Source: Lachnospira sp.
GTDB taxonomy: Bacteria > Bacillota > Clostridia > Lachnospirales > Lachnospiraceae
Assembly: GCA_017621205.1 (NCBI GenBank)
Contig: JAGATQ010000040.1
Coordinates: 62,001-126,000 of the forward strand
DNA length: 64,000 nt
Reading direction: 5' to 3'
The notes under the pieces are model-generated. The model saw only the letters and a program-made list of their open reading frames with translations, did not search any database and had not been told where the DNA came from. Positions 10,201-17,448 of this stretch are shown here, one piece after another; position 1 is the first letter of the stretch; every line of letters begins with the position of its first letter. Position numbers and translations under genes: made by a program.

Positions 10201-10416
10201 GGTTGCCTCCTTTTCATTAGGATCAAATACCTTTTCGATACCAATAAAGCCATCTCCTTGAATGGTGAACTTGGATAAATATAGACTAATTCGGGTCTCC
10301 TTTGCAAACACCCCGCTTTTAAAGGTGGAGTACCAGTTATTAATCTTTTCGTTTTTGGCTTCGCAATTTTTACATAACAGAGTCGCAGTCTCTGCTCCAC
10401 AAATTGGACAATTCAT
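7258..10416 (-). CDS. Giant zinc-ribbon / charged-helix / SHOCT-like protein
   Basis: Unrecognised 1052-residue protein, probably cytosolic (no signal peptide or membrane segment). It starts with a zinc ribbon (Cys3, Cys6, Cys15, Cys18: CPIC...CKNC). Residues about 30-355 are a globular region with alternating beta and helix that I cannot place. Residues about 358-950 consist almost only of Glu, Ala, Arg, Lys and Gln with few hydrophobics, in units such as QALKEAEEAR and AERRQKEEEERRRKEAEEQ; this suits a single stable alpha helix or long coiled coil. An acidic linker follows, and the last 35 residues (KLKIMLEHGLITEDEFKEMK) look like a SHOCT oligomerisation motif. ATG 10416 has AGGGAGAG upstream. 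It is transcribed alone, opposite to its neighbours. A scaffold role is possible but is inference. Confidence 0.8.
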   Translation of the reverse strand: MNCPICGAETATLLCKNCEAKNEKINNWYSTFKSGVFAKETRISLYLSKFTIQGDGFIGIEKVFDPNEKEATGQDEKMVTKDPTKAQCEPFEFCLVHVTDANTEKFMNQQTLVIKLTRKVDKFIEDVSIYLPGLPEAQEIAGIIKQAAKDTKDRSTSKMEEYRLIREKEDAEFFLHKYNEHIEKANRPSLTIKLEDNNLKGIYLDANKNLVFLNISGTKREVDAACISPDNINYYRKISYTPKKMPVKEGYFGGSFTEKTFDIKSALHNYVLFDVPGHLSDTVPVLPDVEHTFAHTEDAGYENSAQNIVLNYYNTKLRKDFEIELPGAATPFLEEHYPQLSFKVLDQEYETRQAVASVDTEEAIAMLDAEKQKALEEAEATRAQAEAEKAKALREVEEAKAAALKAAEEARKEAEEAKAAALAEAERARKEAEEAKAAALAEAEKAKQQALKEAEEARQQALKEAEEARQQALKEAEEAKAAALRQAALDAISQKEIEEEQARIAAEEEAKRKEEEERKRKEAEEQARLEAERRQKEEEERRRKEAEEQARLEAERRQKEEEEKRRREEEERIRLEEERRKKEEEERRRKEAEEQARLEAERLAREEEERKRREEEKRRREEERKQREAQQRALFEEEMAKLESALQQEKEAREQAIREEEERKRQEAERLARIEAEKKAAEEEQRRKEEEERKRRAAEEEARRQAEEDERKRQEAERIRKEKEAEEERLRQEEERLRKEKEAEEERIRQEKEAEARRIAEAEEQARIAAEEMARREAEELEALERELMAKKAEQERLKQEAEEKLQRELEEQARREAEEQARLEAEEQARREAEEAEEERLLAEEAARKASEQEEEARLQALERERRQAEEQALAEHKAKLDAETLEAATAAAQEALADAQAEREALIKEANQEAEQVIKKSKFSLKSDEERAAELVKQEEEASKAKEEEEAAKEVAAAEGKSSSLTLAGEDNYLNYENIEHEDYVPGEGITGRLESDSDEGSLTIGEEEEPAPELTDFEFKIRKLKIMLEHGLITEDEFKEMKKNLISSL

Positions 10417-10726
10417 GCTAATCTCTCCCTTGCTGTTAGTATAAATAAAATACTGAATAATCTGAATCCAATTATATGCTGGTAATTATGCCCACATACG
10501 AAAAAACAGCTTAAAAATTGATTCAGAACAGTTACAAAATATATATCTTCATTGTACTGTAAAATAACGAAAAAATCAAATTTTTTTTGAGTGTTTTGGG
10601 TATTTTCCCTAAACTTTTTTATAAAAAATGATGGTAAGTTGGAATAAATATGAAAAAATGGAATTTATCGGAATAAAATCTTCATTTTTTCATATATATG
10701 AGAACAGATGCAAGGGAGGGATTGTA
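10417..10726. other. AT-rich divergent intergenic region
   Basis: About 310 bases between the charged-helix gene (reading left) and spoIIIAA (reading right). It is AT-rich with several A and T runs. Apart from the sigma-E-like site listed separately I see no RNA gene, repeat or convincing ORF. An in-frame upstream extension of spoIIIAA to ATG 10628 exists but lacks a good ribosome binding site. Confidence 0.5.
10670..10699 (+). promoter_or_regulatory. Candidate sigma-E promoter of the spoIIIA operon
   Basis: GGAATAAA (10670-10677), a 13-bp spacer and CATATATAT (10691-10699) resemble the mother-cell sigma-E pattern. The spacing is right but both boxes are imperfect. The spoIIIA operon is under sigma-E control in Bacillus subtilis, which is the main support. 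Confidence 0.35.
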
Positions 10727-11692
10727 TTGGGAAGGGAAGATAAGGTGCTGACGATTCTTCCAAATGAGATTAGGGAGCGGCTTGTTAAGCTTTTGAGTGA
10801 AGAGGCAAAGCTTCAGGAGATTCGTCTTCGTTCCGGCAGACCGTTAGCTGTTATATACGATAACAGAGAGTATTTCATTGATGAAAATGGTAATGCCACA
10901 ACCAATCCAAGGCAGGGATTTGTTGTCCGGCATAAATGGATTAGGGAAACAATGGAGTATGTCAGTAATTATTCGCTTTATGCCTATGAGGAGGAGATGA
11001 GGCAGGGATATATTACGATAGAGGGAGGCCATCGGGTGGGACTAGCTGGAAAAATAGTTATGGAGGGGGAGCAGGTGACACAAATGAAACATATTTCTTT
11101 TATGAACATTCGTTTATCTCATGAGATGATTGGATGTGGAAGGCAGCTTTGCAGATACATAGTGGAGAAACAGAGAGTATATAATACACTTCTGATTTCT
11201 CCACCCCGTTCTGGTAAGACGACCATGCTAAGAGATTTAGTCCGTATTTTTTCTAATGGGGAAGGGCTTGAGCAGGGATATACTGTCGGGGTAGTAGATG
11301 AACGTTCCGAAATTGCCGCTTGCTATATGGGGGTTCCGCAGAATGATGTCGGAGTGCGTACGGATGTTCTGGACTGTTGCCCGAAGTCGCAAGGTATGAC
11401 GATGCTGCTTCGCTCTATGGCTCCACAGATTATTGCGGTGGATGAAATTGGCGGGAGCAGAGATTTGGAAGCATTAAAGTCTGCTATGAACTGTGGTTGT
11501 TCTATATTTGCAACGGTACATGGAGAGAATATGGAAGAGATTCGGACTAAGCCGATTTTGCGTTCCTTTGTTGAGATGCATTTATTTCAACGGTATGTAG
11601 TCTTAAGTGCCGGGGCTAAGCTTGGACAGGTACAGCATATATATGATGATATGGGTAATTGCATCTATTGGGGGAAGCAGGAGACGGCATAA
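10727..11692 (+). CDS. spoIIIAA: Stage III sporulation protein AA (ATPase)
   Basis: SpoIIIAA is the cytoplasmic ATPase of the SpoIIIA-SpoIIQ channel that joins mother cell and forespore, and is related to secretion ATPases. Walker A (PPRSGKTT) is near residues 159-166, Walker B-like AVDEIGGSRDLEAL follows, and VDERSEIAA is also typical. Translation from TTG 10727, with GGAGGG 6 nt upstream, gives 321 residues, close to the 307 of B. subtilis. The alternative ATG at 10628 would add 33 unconserved residues. It is the first gene of an eight-gene operon. Confidence 0.93.
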   Translation: MGREDKVLTILPNEIRERLVKLLSEEAKLQEIRLRSGRPLAVIYDNREYFIDENGNATTNPRQGFVVRHKWIRETMEYVSNYSLYAYEEEMRQGYITIEGGHRVGLAGKIVMEGEQVTQMKHISFMNIRLSHEMIGCGRQLCRYIVEKQRVYNTLLISPPRSGKTTMLRDLVRIFSNGEGLEQGYTVGVVDERSEIAACYMGVPQNDVGVRTDVLDCCPKSQGMTMLLRSMAPQIIAVDEIGGSRDLEALKSAMNCGCSIFATVHGENMEEIRTKPILRSFVEMHLFQRYVVLSAGAKLGQVQHIYDDMGNCIYWGKQETA

Positions 11693-11795
11693 ACATTATT
11701 GCTGAGATAAGTGTTATATAATATTCCTGTATTTAGATGGATGGTTGGACATGCTTGTTTGGAAAAACGGGAAGGTGCAAAGGAGAGAAAATAGT

Positions 11796-12308
11796 ATGGG
11801 TATACTTCGGTTTTTAGCCGCAATTATGTTAGCTGCTGCCTGTGCCCTATATGGACAGGAACGGATAATGGTGATGAAAAGACGTATGGTAGAACAGGAA
11901 TTATGGCAGCAAAAGCTGTTACTTTTAAAGGGGGAAATTCAATATGGACATACTTCCCTTCCAGAATTATTTTCCTATCTGGGAAAGACTCAGGAATACA
12001 GGGTAGACCAATTTTTTTTATCGTTGTCAGAGCATCTGGCGAAAGAACAGCTCCCCTTTTATACAATATGGAAACAGGAGGTGGAAGAGCTAGTGAAATA
12101 TCTTGATATTTCTATAGAACCTCTTGTTTTAGTTGGGCAACAGCTTGGGAGTGTGAACCGGCAGACAGAGCTTAAAAATCTGGAACTTTATATGCAACAA
12201 TATGAAAGAGAGCTGACGCAGAAGAGGGAATGCTTCCGGGAACAGAAAAAGGTGGTAAGAGCGGTAAGTATTTCTTTTGGACTAGCCCTGATGCTGTTGG
12301 TTATCTAA
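11796..12308 (+). CDS. spoIIIAB: Stage III sporulation protein AB
   Basis: A 170-residue protein with an N-terminal membrane segment (LRFLAAIMLAAACALYG), a cytoplasmic helical body and a C-terminal hydrophobic segment (AVSISFGLALMLLVI). This layout matches SpoIIIAB, a SpoIIIA channel component with a fold like type II secretion GspF. ATG 11796 is chosen because AAGGAG lies 10 nt upstream and the length then equals the family norm; an in-frame start at 11745 would add 17 residues without a good site. It lies between spoIIIAA and spoIIIAC. Confidence 0.9.
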   Translation: MGILRFLAAIMLAAACALYGQERIMVMKRRMVEQELWQQKLLLLKGEIQYGHTSLPELFSYLGKTQEYRVDQFFLSLSEHLAKEQLPFYTIWKQEVEELVKYLDISIEPLVLVGQQLGSVNRQTELKNLELYMQQYERELTQKRECFREQKKVVRAVSISFGLALMLLVI

Positions 12309-12322
12309 GGTAGGAGGAGAAC

Positions 12323-12517
12323 ATGACCATAAATCTGATTTTTAAAATTGCTGCGGTGGGAATTATCGTCACCGTACTAAATCAGGTGTTAAAGCACGCT
12401 GGTAGAGAAGAGCATGCATTTTTAGTCAGTCTGGCAGGGCTGTTGCTTGTGCTGGTCTGGCTGCTTCCTTATGTGGTAGAGCTGTTTGAATCAATGAAGC
12501 ATTTGTTTTCTTTATAA
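12323..12517 (+). CDS. spoIIIAC: Stage III sporulation protein AC
   Basis: A 64-residue protein of two transmembrane helices (LIFKIAAVGIIVTVLNQVL and FLVSLAGLLLVLVWLLPYV), the standard size and layout of SpoIIIAC. It is a membrane subunit of the mother cell-forespore channel. TAGGAGGAG precedes ATG 12323. Homologous in sequence to the N-terminal part of the next gene product, as is usual. Confidence 0.95.
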   Translation: MTINLIFKIAAVGIIVTVLNQVLKHAGREEHAFLVSLAGLLLVLVWLLPYVVELFESMKHLFSL

Positions 12518-12547
12518 CAATATTTGCCACAGAAGGGGGAAGGAAAA

Positions 12548-12931
12548 ATGGGAATTATTCAACTGGCTATGATTGCTGTTGTAGGAGCAATGCTATCTCT
12601 GTGGCTTAAGGGGATGAATCCATCCTACAGTCTTTATATGATATTTGCTACAGGATTGTTAATTTTGTTTTTTTGTCTGGACAGTATTCGTGCGTTTCTT
12701 GATTTAATAAATCAGCTTTCCTTAAGGCTGGGAGAAAATGCTGTTTATTTAAAGCTGATATGTAAGTTAATTGGGATTGCGTATATTAGTGAATTTGCCA
12801 GTGCAATCTGTAAGGATGCAGGATATCAGACACTTTCCTCTCAGGTAGAGATGGCGGGGCGGTTCCTTATTATTGTTTGTGCAATTCCCATTTTAACCAA
12901 TCTGATGGATGTCATTGAGGAGGTCTTTTAG
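12548..12931 (+). CDS. spoIIIAD: Stage III sporulation protein AD
   Basis: A 127-residue membrane protein with about four hydrophobic helices and the family motif KLIGIAYISEFASAICKDAG. It belongs to the SpoIIIA channel in the mother cell membrane. ATG 12548 is preferred over an in-frame TTG at 12524, because GGGGGAAGGA directly precedes it and the protein then starts MGIIQLA like its relatives. It is followed one base later by spoIIIAE. Confidence 0.94.
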   Translation: MGIIQLAMIAVVGAMLSLWLKGMNPSYSLYMIFATGLLILFFCLDSIRAFLDLINQLSLRLGENAVYLKLICKLIGIAYISEFASAICKDAGYQTLSSQVEMAGRFLIIVCAIPILTNLMDVIEEVF

Positions 12932-12932
12932 C

Positions 12933-14099
12933 ATGGGGCAGGTGACCATAAAGAAGAAGGAGGCAGCAGGCATTTGGTTTAGCTTTTTTGTAGGAGTGTT
13001 GCTTTTTTCTATGTTTTTCTGTCCCGTGAAGGCACAGACGGAAGAGGAGGATAATACCAGCTTTGGCATTCTTGCGGAGGAGATGGAGAAAGAATTCAAT
13101 AAGGTCGATGAGCTTTTGGGGACAGTAAGCTTTCGTGATATTATCAAGCATTTGCTGTCACTCAATAAAACAGATTACAAAGAGGTGGGGAAAATACTTC
13201 TTGATACTGTCCGGGAACAGTTTGCAAAAGAGAAAACGACAATGGTAAAGCTGTTTTTATTGGGAATTTTATCAGCGTTTTTTGCGGAGTTCGAAAATCC
13301 GACCTTAAAACAGTATGTGGGGGATACGGGATATTTTGCTATCTATACCATTATGCTTTCCATTTTTTTAATTAGCTTTAAAAACCTTTATGATATCGCA
13401 TTGACCGGGGTGACGCTAATGCTTAATGGAATGTCTGCGTTAATTCCCATTTATGTTTCTGCATTATTTTTAGCAGGTAATATAAAAACCGCAATCGGTG
13501 TGTATTCATTTGTTGTTGTTGGGATTGGTGTGGTGGAGTGGACAATCTGTAATGTAATTTTTCCGGTAAGCTACTTTTATTTTGTATTGCAGATGCTCAA
13601 TTACAGTATGAAGGAACAGCGGTTTGCCAGACTGGCTGCTTTTTTAAAGAGTGTAGTAATCTGGGTGCTGCGGTTGTTGTTTGGAGTCATTACCGGTATG
13701 CAGGTGGTACAATGCCTGCTGCTGCCTGCAACAGATCAGGCAAGGTCATCTAATTTCTCCAAAAGCTTAGCAGCAATTCCTGGCTTGGGTGCCAGTGCCA
13801 GAGCCTTGACCGGGACACTTTTGCAATCGGCCACCGTTTTAAAGAATGCGGTGGGGGTTGCAGGGATGCTGGTTTTGATTATGCTGGTGTTGGTTCCGGC
13901 AACAAAGCTTTTGTTTGGTATATTAAGCTATCAGTTGATGGCAGCTCTGCTTCAGCCGATTGCACATAGGCAGATAGCCGCCTTACTTGGCTCCCTATCG
14001 AGCAGTATCAAGCTTTTGTTTCAAGGTTTGGTTACGGCTACTGTATTGTTTCTTGTTTGTATTGCCATTGTAACGGCAGCTACCGTGAGCGGAGGATAG
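12933..14099 (+). CDS. spoIIIAE: Stage III sporulation protein AE
   Basis: A 388-residue polytopic membrane protein. It has an N-terminal signal-like segment (FSFFVGVLLFSMFFCPVKA), an extracytoplasmic region, then about seven transmembrane helices. B. subtilis SpoIIIAE has 399 residues. The conserved GNIKTAIGVYSFVVVGIG and LAAIPGLGASARALTG stretches fit the family. The start at 12933 is set by GAGGAGG inside the end of spoIIIAD, 9 nt upstream. It overlaps no gene but touches spoIIIAD and spoIIIAF within a few bases. Confidence 0.95.
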   Translation: MGQVTIKKKEAAGIWFSFFVGVLLFSMFFCPVKAQTEEEDNTSFGILAEEMEKEFNKVDELLGTVSFRDIIKHLLSLNKTDYKEVGKILLDTVREQFAKEKTTMVKLFLLGILSAFFAEFENPTLKQYVGDTGYFAIYTIMLSIFLISFKNLYDIALTGVTLMLNGMSALIPIYVSALFLAGNIKTAIGVYSFVVVGIGVVEWTICNVIFPVSYFYFVLQMLNYSMKEQRFARLAAFLKSVVIWVLRLLFGVITGMQVVQCLLLPATDQARSSNFSKSLAAIPGLGASARALTGTLLQSATVLKNAVGVAGMLVLIMLVLVPATKLLFGILSYQLMAALLQPIAHRQIAALLGSLSSSIKLLFQGLVTATVLFLVCIAIVTAATVSGG

Positions 14100-14101
14100 G
14101 G

Positions 14102-14563
14102 ATGAGAGAATACATTACCTCTATATTATATATGACGATTGTGGCTTCCTTGGTGCATCAGATACTTCCGAGTGAACGGTACCGTAAGCTGATAGGCATT
14201 GTCTGTGGTTTTTTGCTCGTGTTGGTTTTTCTTAAGCCCTTTTTGAATGGTGGACTGAAGCAGGAGCTTTTAAAACGCTATGAGGATTTGACAGAGAACT
14301 ATCAGGATTCCTTTACTTTTGGTGAGGACTCCTATGAACAGTTGTTATCACAAAGTAAGCAGACGGAACTGGAGCTTTTAATCGGGCAGATTACGAAGGA
14401 GGATACCATTAAGGTTCGTATATGGGGCAGGATAAAGGAGCAAGAATACCAGGTTTCTAAAGTGCAGATTGAAGGGCTTAGGGAAAAGGAACAGTATCAG
14501 CAGGTAATATCTGAAACAGTAGAGGCGTTATATGGTGAGGGGGTTATGATTACCTATCGGTGA
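14102..14563 (+). CDS. spoIIIAF: Stage III sporulation protein AF
   Basis: A 153-residue protein with two N-terminal transmembrane helices (YITSILYMTIVASLVHQIL; LIGIVCGFLLVLVFLKPF) and a soluble domain ending in VITYR. This is the SpoIIIAF layout, a channel component whose soluble domain resembles ring-forming motifs. GGAGG overlapping the spoIIIAE stop codon sets ATG 14102. Confidence 0.92.
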   Translation: MREYITSILYMTIVASLVHQILPSERYRKLIGIVCGFLLVLVFLKPFLNGGLKQELLKRYEDLTENYQDSFTFGEDSYEQLLSQSKQTELELLIGQITKEDTIKVRIWGRIKEQEYQVSKVQIEGLREKEQYQQVISETVEALYGEGVMITYR

Positions 14564-14604
14564 AAAAGCAGATTAGATATATTTGTCAGGTTGGAGGGGA
14601 GTAT

Positions 14605-15207
14605 ATGAAGAAAAATATCTCCATGGAAAAGGGAAAGGAATATATAAGGAATATTATGGCGGCATGCAAAAAAACAGGTTATGGCAAAATTGTCCTTCTG
14701 GTTTTAGCAGCAGCCTTGTTACTGCTCCTTAGTTTGCCCGGTGGAACAAAGAAAAAGGATGCAAAGGAGCCAAAGAAAACGCAACAAGTAGAAGACAGCA
14801 CCGAGGAGACCAAAGCAGATATCTATGTATCTAATTTGGAGCAACGTCTGGAACAGCTGTTAAAGAAGGTTGAGGGGGTTGGAGAAGCAGAGGTTATGAT
14901 TACCTTAAAAACGGAGGGAGAAGAGGTAATTAATAAAGATGAACGTATTTCTGAACATAGTGCGGGGGAAACAGCAAATGAACCTTTAGAGAGTTCTAAG
15001 GATTATGAGGAAGAGACGGTTGTGTTAGAGGATGGCGAGGGTAATCAAAACCCATATATTGTTAAGGAATTGAAGCCGGAGATTGCCGGTGTGGTAGTGA
15101 TATGTGAGGGGGGCGATAATCCTGTCATTATCAAGGAAATAACAGAGGCAACGGAGGTTCTATTTTCTGTATCAACACATAAAATTAAAGTAATGAAAAA
15201 GAAATAG
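14605..15207 (+). CDS. spoIIIAG: Stage III sporulation protein AG
   Basis: SpoIIIAG forms a large ring in the intermembrane space of the SpoIIIA-SpoIIQ channel. The 200-residue product has one transmembrane helix (KIVLLVLAAALLLLLSLPGG), a charged linker, then the ring-building domain (LEQLLKKVEGVGEAEVMITL...VKELKPEIAGVVVICEGG). ATG 14605 follows GGAGGGGAGTAT, so I prefer it. A GTG at 14560 overlapping the spoIIIAF stop is in frame and would add 15 residues; translational coupling from it cannot be excluded. Confidence 0.92.
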   Translation: MKKNISMEKGKEYIRNIMAACKKTGYGKIVLLVLAAALLLLLSLPGGTKKKDAKEPKKTQQVEDSTEETKADIYVSNLEQRLEQLLKKVEGVGEAEVMITLKTEGEEVINKDERISEHSAGETANEPLESSKDYEEETVVLEDGEGNQNPYIVKELKPEIAGVVVICEGGDNPVIIKEITEATEVLFSVSTHKIKVMKKK

Positions 15208-15225
15208 TGGGAACGGAGGTTTTAT

Positions 15226-16062
15226 ATGAAAAAAATCAGGCGAAAAAATCAAATGGTGATTACTGCGTTAGCACTTATGATTGCGGTGGCGGGCTATTTA
15301 AACTTTTCTGGAAAGGAATTTTCTCTGCTTAAGGAGAGTGATTTAGATAGTGCCAGTGAATCTGCAAAGGAAACATTAGATGAGGATGGTAATATGCTGA
15401 CAGATATAGACGATGCAGGGGAATCTGTAGCAGCTCTTGATAATACGGATTTAGATACAGTCGATGTAGCAGCAGGAGATAAGGAGCAGCTTTCGGATGC
15501 AGGAGAGACAGCTTCGGTGGATGGAAATGATCCCGCATTGGCTTTAGAGACGGAAGCTATAGTTGCCAATTCTGACGAAACGGCAGGTAATGAGTCTGCG
15601 TCGGCAGATGCGTCAGAGGCTGCATTAAATGAAGATAGTGGGGATGATACACTTGTTAGTGCCTCTTTAGAGGATGAGGTTCCAGATACCGTTAGTGCAT
15701 CAAGTAATAAGGTGGTAAATGCAGTTACCACTGCCAGACTGACGAAAGAACAGAACCGTGCTAAAAATAAAGAACTTCTAATGAATATTATCAATAGTGA
15801 AAGTGTCACGAAGGAGCAGCGTAAGGAAGCAACCAATAAACTAATGACCTTGTCTGATTATATGGAGAAGGAGGCATCGGCTGAGCAGGTCCTCAGTGCA
15901 AAAGGATATGACAATGCCATGGTCAGTATGTCAGATGAAACAGTAGATGTTATGGTATCATTAGACGAGATAACAGATGTTGACCGTGCTAAAATAGAGG
16001 ATGTCGTACAAAGAAAAACCGGAGTTTCAATAAATAATATTGTGATTAGCTCCTATAAGTGA
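15226..16062 (+). CDS. spoIIIAH: Stage III sporulation protein AH
   Basis: SpoIIIAH pairs with forespore SpoIIQ and is related to the ring proteins YscJ and FliF. One transmembrane segment is near residues 10-27 (VITALALMIAVAGYLNF). Residues about 35-165 are a long acidic Asp/Glu/Ser/Ala linker. The C-terminal domain (EQNRAKNKELLMNIINSES ... YDNAMVSMSDETVDVMV) is well conserved. At 278 residues it is longer than the 218 of B. subtilis, and the difference is the linker. CGGAGG precedes ATG 15226. It is the last gene of the operon; a long hairpin follows. Confidence 0.95.
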   Translation: MKKIRRKNQMVITALALMIAVAGYLNFSGKEFSLLKESDLDSASESAKETLDEDGNMLTDIDDAGESVAALDNTDLDTVDVAAGDKEQLSDAGETASVDGNDPALALETEAIVANSDETAGNESASADASEAALNEDSGDDTLVSASLEDEVPDTVSASSNKVVNAVTTARLTKEQNRAKNKELLMNIINSESVTKEQRKEATNKLMTLSDYMEKEASAEQVLSAKGYDNAMVSMSDETVDVMVSLDEITDVDRAKIEDVVQRKTGVSINNIVISSYK

Positions 16063-16075
16063 TATAATGATACAA

Positions 16076-16130
16076 GGTTCACAAAGTCCTTCATTTTATG
16101 CTCGCATAAAAATGAAGGACCTTGTGAACC
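16076..16130. terminator. Long hairpin after the spoIIIA operon
   Basis: GGTTCACAAAGTCCTTCATT and onward (16076-16101) pairs with its near-exact complement at 16104-16130, with one mismatch and one bulge, making a stem of about 26 bp and a tiny loop. There is no T run, so it may act as a processing or stabilising hairpin instead of a classical terminator. It starts 13 bp after the spoIIIAH stop. Confidence 0.55.
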
Positions 16131-16131
16131 G

Positions 16132-16372
16132 CAACAATATGAGACAGAAGCCCGATAGGGCGGAGGTCGAATATTGGACGGATTGAGGGAGCACGAAGTG
16201 CGAAGCAATCCGGGTATCATGGAGGGAAGGAAAGAGCAACAATATGAGACAGAAGCCCGATAGGGCGGAGGTCGAATATTGGACGGATTGAGAGAGCACG
16301 AAGTGCGAAGCAATCCGGGTATCATGGAGGGAAGGAAAGAGCAACAATATGAGACAGAAGCCCGGTAGGGCG
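16132..16372. repeat. 105-bp tandem repeat, 2.3 copies, hairpin-rich
   Basis: Units begin at 16132, 16237 and 16342 (each with CAACAATATGAGACAGAAGC). The first two are 105 bp and differ at one base; the third stops after 31 bp. Each unit holds two potential hairpins: CAATAT...ATATTG enclosing GCCCGATAGGGC, and CGGATTG...CAATCCG enclosing GCACGAAGTGC. No convincing coding sequence is present. It fills most of the spoIIIAH-asp23 gap. Confidence 0.85.
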
Positions 16373-16399
16373 AAAATTAAAAATATTTATAAAATACAT

Positions 16400-16429
16400 T
16401 TGCATATTTTTCATATTTGCGTCTATAAT
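16400..16429 (+). promoter_or_regulatory. Predicted sigma-A promoter for the asp23 gene
   Basis: TTGCAT (16400-16405), an 18-bp spacer and a consensus TATAAT (16424-16429), 38 bp before the start codon. Confidence 0.6.
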
Positions 16430-16466
16430 GTAGGTATTAGATTTAAGAGGAAAGGATGGATAAACC

Positions 16467-16895
16467 ATGAGTAGCCAAGCAGGGAAAAAACGCAGCCAGT
16501 CTGCTGCCAATGTAAAGAATAAGACAAAGAAACAAAATTATCGAATTGAGCAGGAGCAGGAGAATGGAAGTGTGAAGATTGCTGATGAGGTAATTGCATC
16601 AATTGCAGGGATTGCTGCAACTGAAGTAGACGGAGTAGTGCGATTAACAGGCAATATTACCAATGAGATTGTCAGTAAGATTGGAATGAATGTCCTTTCC
16701 AAGGGAGTTCATATCACCATTGCAGAGCAGAAGGTGAAGGTGGAGTTAAACTGTGAATTAAAATACGGATGCAGTATTCCTGAGGTTTCTATGGCAATAC
16801 AGGATAAGGTGAAGCAGAGCGTGGAAAATATGACAGGGCTTTGCGTAGAAGAGGTCAATGTATATGTTGCTGCGGTGACGGATGTAGAAGGGTAG
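16467..16895 (+). CDS. Asp23/Gls24 family envelope stress protein
   Basis: A 142-residue soluble protein with the Asp23/Gls24 core: IADEVIASIAGIAATEVDGV, a central LSKGVHITIAEQKVKVELNC and LCVEEVNVYVAAV near the end. The family (YqhY/YloU/AmaP partners in Firmicutes) is linked to cell envelope homeostasis; YqhY affects acetyl-CoA carboxylase regulation in B. subtilis. The first 30 residues are basic and low in complexity. It precedes nusB as in many Firmicutes (yqhY-nusB), which favours a YqhY role. A terminator separates it from nusB. Confidence 0.9.
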   Translation: MSSQAGKKRSQSAANVKNKTKKQNYRIEQEQENGSVKIADEVIASIAGIAATEVDGVVRLTGNITNEIVSKIGMNVLSKGVHITIAEQKVKVELNCELKYGCSIPEVSMAIQDKVKQSVENMTGLCVEEVNVYVAAVTDVEG

Positions 16896-16959
16896 TGTAT
16901 TAACCAATATACTAGTGTTTTGTAACAGATGAATTTATATCGCCAAGGATTATATGATA

Positions 16960-16996
16960 AAAACCCTTAAATCAATGGGATTTAAGGGTTTTGTTT
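16960..16996 (+). terminator. Rho-independent terminator between asp23 and nusB
   Basis: AAAACCCTTAAATC (16960-16973) pairs with GATTTAAGGGTTTT (16979-16992), loop 5 nt, followed by GTTTT. Confidence 0.8.
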
Positions 16997-17039
16997 TAAG
17001 ATGGAAGGTCGTTTTTTGACTACTTAGAAAGGACATGGG

Positions 17040-17447
17040 ATGGATAAAAGAGGTTTTCGTACAAATCTTTTTAAAGTATTATTTCAATTTGAATTTTGTG
17101 AGCCGGAACAGATGCAGGACAAGCTTTCTCTTTTTTTACAAGAGGAAGGGATAGTTCGGGAGCAGGATTATAAAAGCTTGGAGAAGAAACTTACGGATAT
17201 AATAAATCATTTACCGGAACTGGATGCAAAAATAGAGGCATATAGTAATGGTTGGAAGAAAGAACGTATTGGTAAGGCAGAGCTTGCAATTTTAAGGCTT
17301 GCAATTTATGAAGTGTTATTTGATGACATACCGGATGCAGTGGCGATTAATGAGGCAGTAGAGCTTGCCAAGCTGTATACGGATGAGAAGGCACCAGGGT
17401 TTATCAATGGAATATTAGGTAAGGTTGCAAGGGAGAAGGAACTGTAA
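17040..17447 (+). CDS. nusB: Transcription antitermination factor NusB
   Basis: NusB joins NusE (S10) on boxA RNA to promote antitermination of rRNA transcription. The 135-residue all-helical protein shows the family signature RIGKAELAILRLAIYEVLF followed by PDAVAINEAVELAKLY and APGFINGILGKVA. GAAAGGACATGG stands before ATG 17040. xseA starts one base after its stop codon. Confidence 0.96.
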   Translation: MDKRGFRTNLFKVLFQFEFCEPEQMQDKLSLFLQEEGIVREQDYKSLEKKLTDIINHLPELDAKIEAYSNGWKKERIGKAELAILRLAIYEVLFDDIPDAVAINEAVELAKLYTDEKAPGFINGILGKVAREKEL

Positions 17448-17448
17448 C

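Noticed and set aside
16053-16347. Minus-strand open frames with internally repeated protein sequence
   Set aside because: They arise from the 105-bp noncoding tandem repeat, which is a multiple of three; no start signals or family resemblance.
16132-16372. Possible CRISPR array
   Set aside because: Units are 105 bp tandem copies without unique spacers; no cas genes are in the window.
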